Of a stretch of 49,941 bases of DNA, positions 43,850 through 49,941 are shown piece by piece. The notes under the pieces were generated by a model. It saw only the letters and a list, made by a program, of their open reading frames with translations, ran no database searches and was not told the origin of the DNA. Source of the DNA: Gnetum montanum (Eukaryota > Streptophyta > Gnetopsida > Gnetales > Gnetaceae); contig MNCI01003376.1 in assembly GCA_015680685.1 (NCBI GenBank), forward strand, positions 1-49,941, given 5' to 3'. Each line of letters starts with the position of its first letter. Positions within the stretch are counted from its first letter, which is position 1. The position numbers were made by a program, and so were the translations under genes.

Positions 43850-45590
43850 TCTGATTATTCCTTCTCTTGCTTCACAGCTTTGTTGGCTTTATTGCATATT
43901 GATAAGAATTCTTGATTGCCACGCTTAATTGAAGCTTCTTCAATATTCCTAGCATCTAGAAAGGCATCATTCAAAGAATGGGGATTAGGATAAGCCATCC
44001 TTTTCTGAAAGTAGTCAATAATTATAGCTTCAAATATGTCTTGGAGATGACACTTCCAAACAATAAGGTAACTTAGTTTATGTTGTTGTCCACTGAGAAA
44101 TGAATTTATCAATGGGTTTATTCAGAGGTTGCTTGAAAGCTACGAAGGACATGACACTCCTACTATAATGTACATTGAACTTGAAATGCTCAATGAATGC
44201 AACTAGTAGTTGTTCCAAAGTAGTAATAAAACTATGAGCTAGAGACCTATACCATTCAAGTGCTCTTCTAGAAAGTGAGTTATAAAAGCACCTAAGTACA
44301 ATGTTAGGATAGAGAGCAAAAAGAATGTACTCATTTCTGAATATGACTATATGATAATCAGATCTTCCATTTCATCATTATATTTTGTAAAAGTAGACAA
44401 TGAAACTCCTTTAGGCAAGGTACACATAGGAAGTAATGAACTTCAATCTAGAGAAATAGGAGAACCACCTTACAGAACCAAAAATTTAGCTATTTTATCT
44501 TTTTTGCTTTAAAGATGAAACATGACATTACTGAGTAAAGCCAAAAATTGTGGATCCATTCTAGGAAGATATGATCCGAGCCTAGCTACAGTTGTAGGCA
44601 GACAATTTAAAGGAGGATGCATATTTTAAATAGGTCTAGGTGCTATTGAGATAAGCAAGCCAAATGATGTAGAATTAAGCAAACATATAGGAGCATATTA
44701 TGTGTAACTAGGCTGAACAAGACTAAGCATGGAAGTAGTAGTGGAAACAAGAATTAGAATAGAAGGAAATGATAGAATAGTGGGTTGAGGTTGAGAAATA
44801 GAATATGAAATCCCAAAAAATGGATTTGGAAATTGGAAAAATGAATGAAGATTACTAGCATCATTTGAGGGAAAAATATTAACAGGGAGCAAAATTAACT
44901 AAAAAGGAGGCATAGTAGGCTAAGGTTGTGGAATCAAGTATGTGGATCCAAAATATGGAATAGAAGATTGTAAAAAGAAATGCAAGTTGCTAACATTATT
45001 AGGAAGAAGTAGACAATAGGATAGGAAAATAGAGCTCATAGGAAGACTAAGTGAACCTGCACTAGAGGAAGAAGATCTAGGGGAAGAACTTTAAGCAACT
45101 ATAATGCTAATGCTATGAATATGATGTAATAAATAATTAGTCTTGCTAAGCTCCTTAGTTGACTACTCTTCATCTTTGTCCTTTAGATGAATATTTGATT
45201 TAAAGGTTATGCTTTCCCTTTTTTCTCTGATAATAATATGAGGACCAAGACGTTGATCCAAGATGGTCCTCATTCTACACTCTTCAATATACAAGTGTAT
45301 CCTTTCCTACATCTTTTCTTACTCGATGATGAGCTCTATGATTTCCTTGACTTCCACATCCATTTCAATTGGATGATTTGAATTAGAAAGAAAATGTGGC
45401 AAATCATTACCTTACTCATATCCTTCCATGACCTTAAACATATTAGATGTAAGTAAGAAGCCCAACTCCTATTTGGCACAGGTTATCTTATAGTCCCTTA
45501 AGCTTTCCCTTCTGAGAATCCTTGATTTCTCATCACGTTAATCAGCTTTTGTAGTTCAGAGAAACTTGAATTAGAAGACGATACCATAGC
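43850..45590 (-). pseudogene. gag: E6 gag relic, Tat-like
   Basis: The minus-strand translation has an opening MVSSSNSSFSELQKLI near 45587, then LPKGVSLSTFTKYND near 44400, matching LPPGMSLPHFTKYNG of E3 gag, and an open stretch 44112-43855 containing IFEAIIIDYFQKRM and SLNDAFLDARNIEEA, which corresponds to the SNIHQAFAQVRSIQDAAEA segment of E3. Several frames must be used, so it is heavily decayed. No zinc motif or pol follows before the E2 boundary. The relation to E3 gag rests on these two segments and their spacing. Confidence 0.5.
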
Positions 45591-48500
45591 TACATATATG
45601 TTGAAGTAACTATGACTTTAAAAGGCTATTATTGAAGCTTCAATTTTTCTTGCAAATAGATTTGTAAGTGAAACAAAAATTGAGAATTATTTTTTTAGGG
45701 CAAATGTAAAAGTCATAGATGTGAAGTCAATGTTTTGACAAGGCATGTCATTAAAACTTAGAAAAAGTATAGTAAAGAGAAAATCCTAGAAATGACATTA
45801 ATTTCTTCGAGACCCTTGTTGCTAAAAATATGTTGCAATTAGAATCATTGTAATCTAAGATTTGACAAAACCTAACATGAAAATGAGCTAAACAATTTTG
45901 CAATTCCAAAATGGTCTAAAGAAAATGAATTCTCTAAATTGAAAAGGGACTTGCAAATCATTAGAAAAACTAACAATTGAAGACTATGTTTTTGCCAAAA
46001 ATAAGGTAATACAAAGAAAATAGCAATGCATGGAATAGCTAGTGGAATAAAACAAGAAAATAAGGTATATGTGTGATATCATGTAGAACAACAAAAATGT
46101 TATGTAAATTTAGATATATAGAATAGTAGAATGCATGTGGGTAAAGAAAGGTAGAAGTGTGAGATAAAGCAAAGGTGATTTCATTGAAAATATCTTTTAA
46201 AAAATAGTAATATAAAGAGATAAAATGTTTAGGAAAATGAACCTAGAAAAATGAAGTAACAATTCTACAAGATAAAAATAGGGATCAAGGATGACTAAGA
46301 AAGAGCTATGTTACTATGTTCTCTCTCTAATGCATGTGCTTGATTATAGATCTAATAGAACTATGACAAGTTGAGAAATGATACAAAAGTTATGGAAAAG
46401 GAAATGGAATCAGATCTATGTGTTGATCTAGATCAAAGGCATTCTCCATGTGTTAGGAAGATAACATGATGTAAATATTAGCAACCATAAATGGAAATCA
46501 AGAAGGTCTTCAAGGAATTGAGAATTGCATAAAGTTCTCTAATAATTGTTGCAAAAATGATCCTCTTACAAAAAATGATTAGCCTCTTGAAAACTTTTCA
46601 AAATGTCGATCTTCAAACATTCTTACCCAACTAACCAACTTTCAAACCCTTTCCATTTATGGGTATCCTCCTCTTTATAGGTAGCAAATGCCTTGTAGAC
46701 TATCTAGAAATGATGCATTGGGACCCACAAAAACTTGTAAAAGATTCTAATAGGAGAAATGATGTGTAGTTGTAGAAGACATTGAAAATGTAGTTGACGT
46801 GAAAGATGATGTCAGACATCAAAAGAAGGATTAACATTAGAGGTTGAAGGGCAAAAGACACTGTATGTTAGGAGCAAATTTCACCAAAAAACTTGAAGTT
46901 GGGATTGACACAAGAGATGACAATGGACGTTGAAACTAAAGATGATGATAAGCATCAAAAAATGACATGGCAAGTGATGTGAGACATCCAAAATCAAAAA
47001 TGATGTCATCAATAATGCGGGACGTCGAATTTGGACTAATAAAGATAACTTAAGTTGGGAAGCCATAGAGTAAACCCAAAACTCTGAATTATGTAGGAAG
47101 AAGTCAAAGTAGGTAGAAAACATTATAGCCTCATAAATTACATAAAATTTACAACATAAAAATGCTAAATATCTAAATTCTAATATAAACTCCTCCTTTT
47201 CCAACTACTTCTCAAAGCCAACACCTATAATACTTAAGAGGTAAAAACAAAGAGGAATTTAATCCAAAGACTAATTTGGGCAAATGAATCCCAAGTGCTC
47301 CCTTAAGGCTTTTATAACCAAGCATTAGGTAGCTAGACAGCCATGCAAAGGGGTTGCTATATCTAAAACATTAGCATCCAAACATCTAAATCACACAAGC
47401 ATCAAATAATAATAATCCAAGTCAATAATAAATAATATTAAATGATCTAAGGCACAAATCAAATTCCATCACCATACAAACCTCAATTTGTCAAAGCTGG
47501 CACTCACTCTTAATTTCCAAATGTCAAAATTAATATGTATATTTTTATGCGAAAAAAGTATTTTATTTGAATTCAAATCTAAATATGTGCTAGTTGCACT
47601 TATTTATAGTTTTTTTATCATGAGTAACAAGGTCAATGAAATACTATTTGATTTATGTCATATACTAGGGTAGGATGCCTAAAGTTCTCTACTCTCTTTC
47701 TTCATGTAACATTGTTTACAATCCAATGGGACATGGACTTCACTATTGTAGATAGTGAAGCATTGTAGTATGTCTCAAGGTTCTTTTAAAAGCAACCTAT
47801 AAACTTCCTCTATGTTCACTCTACCAGTTAAATCCAAAACTCACTATGAGATGCTTCATAAATGAGTAAACAAAAAAACACTAGCAAATAATAAATCAAA
47901 TCCAAATACTAGCTAGTGGAAAAATGTAATTGAACCATGATCTAAGTCAAAATCCAATGTCTAATGAGCTTTAAGTTTCATATGTTACTACTAATGAATG
48001 GTCTAGCTACCAAAATAACAATCTAAACCTATTCATGATATTGAATTCCAAGTCTCATAATTAAATGTCCAAAACATTGATGAGTTGTAACTCTTGTATT
48101 TAATGTCTTAAAATGGCAAATGCTAAATTACAAACTCTAGCATCTAACAATGCATTCTAAGCATTCCTATGCAGTTTCAAACATCAAAAACTAATCAATT
48201 GAGATCTCCATCTTTTCTTCTCATCATATAGCTAGGAAAACTATATTTACAAGCAGTCAAAAGCATTAAGGAGGTCCTTACTAATAAAAAAATTCTTATA
48301 AAAATATAATTTATATAAAATAATATTGAAAGGGGTTCTTGGAGTGCATCATGTCCTTTATCACTAGGTCATGATGGTGTTGTGAAAATTGTTGCTACTT
48401 GATCACAAGGCCAATACCAAGTTGCAATACATCTTTGCATGCTAAAAAGAATACCTTGTGATCCATGCTAGCATGCTAAGCAATTTTTTCTTCTAGATCA

Positions 48501-48959
48501 TTAGTGTCTAGTGTCATTTTGGGTCTCGAAATTGTGAATTAAGATGAAAACCCTAGTGAAGCATCTCCAAATGCAAGAAATTTTGAGATGTAAAGCTGAT
48601 AACATAGAAAAATTGATATTCTAAATCACAATTGCAAAAACATAAATTATTAAATTAGATATGGTAGAAACTATACTACATTAACATTTCACTAAATAGT
48701 TGTCATACAAACCAAATTCGTACTAACCACATTATTCTAAAAATCCAAAAGATGAGCATTGTAATAAATTTTTCTACCTAATTAAAAGCACTATTGATCA
48801 AAACCCTCACATGGCTACAATCTCCGAAGAGTCTACTTCAAACCCTCACATAACTAAAATCTCCTAAACCAACTCTAAATCCTAAGGAAAGGCAAATGTT
48901 AAAGATTGGATCTAAATCAAATCTAAAATGGAACCTAAAACAAAAATCACTTACATAGA
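45591..48959. other. AT-rich region with a possible E6 LTR and no supported gene
   Basis: A minus-strand TATA-like box CTATAAAGAGGAGG is at 46667-46680, about 1.1 kb upstream of the E6 gag start, the same spacing as in E3, so part of this stretch may be the E6 LTR and leader. Degenerate GATGTGAGACATC-like repeats occur at about 46790-47030. No LTR ends, primer site or ORF could be fixed. Confidence 0.35.
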
Positions 48960-49853
48960 TATGAATCGTTGCACTCACTTGTGTGAGGTTGCACTCACTA
49001 AGCGTTCAAGTGTGATCTGGTCGAATTCCCTAGACTTATAGCCTTCTAAGCACATTGGTCTATAAGTGAGACAAACCATTGCAATTGTTGTCTTCCCAAT
49101 TACACTTCTAAAATGCAAAGGTACAGTTAAGTGCAATTGAGGCATATGATTTTTTATCATTTTTATGCTTTTTTTTAAGTCACCTAAGGGTAAAGAATAA
49201 TGAATAAAATAAAATAATTAAATTGTTAATTTAATCTAACTAGCTACACCTAACTAATCGTAACATAAGCATTTATTCCCACTTGTCAAACACATCCTGA
49301 ACATGTTTAATGCTACTAGGTTACCAAACATTAAGCATTATTGGGATTACCAAGTGCTAAGCGTATGCTCAAAGTGGTCATACTTATGTGCTTAATTAAT
49401 CAATATTAAATCTATCTTAATTTAGCTTAATTACTTAAAGCATTAAAGGAAATTGCATAAAACATTAAATGCATAAGTAAACAATTAATCTATTTCCAAA
49501 GTGCTAAAAGATTTATCAGAAAGCTCATCTTTATTACTGCACACACTACCATGCTCCGGTACAACAGTGCTCAAATAAAGATTCATACACTCTTTGACTC
49601 CTACTATGGGCACTTAGAAAAATATTCCAACTTTCAAATGACAAAACTGCAAGAGCTCCACTTCAACTATGACAAAAGATGCCATAAACACTGTGGGTGA
49701 GCATGTATTTATAGGTAGAAATAGAAACTACATTGATGAGGCCACGTTAATGCATCAAATCCCACATTGACAAGGATACGTCAATGGGGTTGCATTGACA
49801 GGGTTGTGTCAATGATGCCTCATCGATGGGACCCAAGAAAATGCAACTCATCA
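48960..49853 (-). repeat. Minus-strand LTR (E5), Athila-like family
   Basis: On the minus strand it begins TGATGAGTTGC (plus-strand AACTCATCA ending at 49853). It has CTATAAATACATG near 49710, a block resembling ...GGATTACCAAG in E4, then TGGGAAGACAAC and GAATTCGACCAGATCAC as in the other LTRs. The end near 48960 is not sharp and no primer site was found, so it may be truncated or a solo LTR. Positions 49854-49941 show nothing recognisable. Confidence 0.55.
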
Positions 49854-49941
49854 TACATCCATGACTGAATGAAAACTCACTCTCGAGTGAATAAAACGAG
49901 GAACAAGTTTCTTACAAAAGTCTAGGAAGGTTTGGGATTAT

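Noticed and set aside
1-49941. tRNA or rRNA genes, CRISPR arrays, bacterial operon features
   Set aside because: None were seen. The direct repeats present belong to LTRs, minisatellites or local duplications, and the gene structure is that of a plant nucleus.

Overview
This is nuclear DNA from a land plant, most likely a seed plant with a large, repeat-rich genome. The evidence is a spliced plant serine decarboxylase gene and LTR retrotransposons of the Athila-like and Tat-like Ty3/gypsy lineages, which are known only from plants. The species cannot be fixed from the sequence. Two runs of N (19629-19992 and 31985-32737) hide parts of two retroelements.

Layout. Positions 1-618 hold the right part of an LTR (E0). 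Positions 619-2240 are unassigned. From about 2250 to 11250 a decayed minus-strand Athila-like element (E4) supplies a 5' LTR, a tRNA-Asp-type primer site and a gag relic. E4 gag is split by a plus-strand element, E1 (3612-9847), which keeps LTRs, gag and a small 3' ORF but no pol. The only recognisable host gene follows on the minus strand: an intact five-exon, 489-residue serine decarboxylase-like gene (11663-14128). Positions 14735-15520 are a local direct duplication.

Positions 15957-43479 are one large plus-strand Athila-like element (E2) with a perfect 5-bp target duplication (AGTTG). A 17.6-kb Tat-like element (E3, 20754-38316, target duplication CCTGC) sits inside its reverse-transcriptase domain. 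Right of E2 are a minus-strand gag relic related to E3 gag (E6, about 43850-45590), poorly defined AT-rich sequence, and a minus-strand LTR (E5, about 48960-49853).

The most unusual object is E3. It has gag, protease, RT/RNase H, a second archaeal-type RNase H and integrase, which is the Tat hallmark. Its pol appears to be split by a 5.2-kb phase-0 GT-AG intron between protease and RT, as described for Ogre elements. Inside that interval, on the opposite strand, lies an eight-exon gene with consistent splice phases. Its N-terminal part resembles an FCP1/NLI-interacting-factor (HAD) phosphatase domain whose catalytic acidic residues are replaced. This copy carries a few stops and one frameshift, so the intact version would have to be sought in other copies.

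A second candidate novelty is a stem-loop with a conserved loop (AACCATA...) followed by GGGAAG. It recurs in the LTRs of E0, E1, E2 and E4 and, in a shorter form, in the E3 leader, with apparent compensatory changes in the stem.

All retroelement copies here are defective. Many premature stops fit C-to-T decay, as expected for methylated repeats. LTR divergence judged by eye (E1 about 10%, E2 less, E3 about 5%) agrees with the nesting order.
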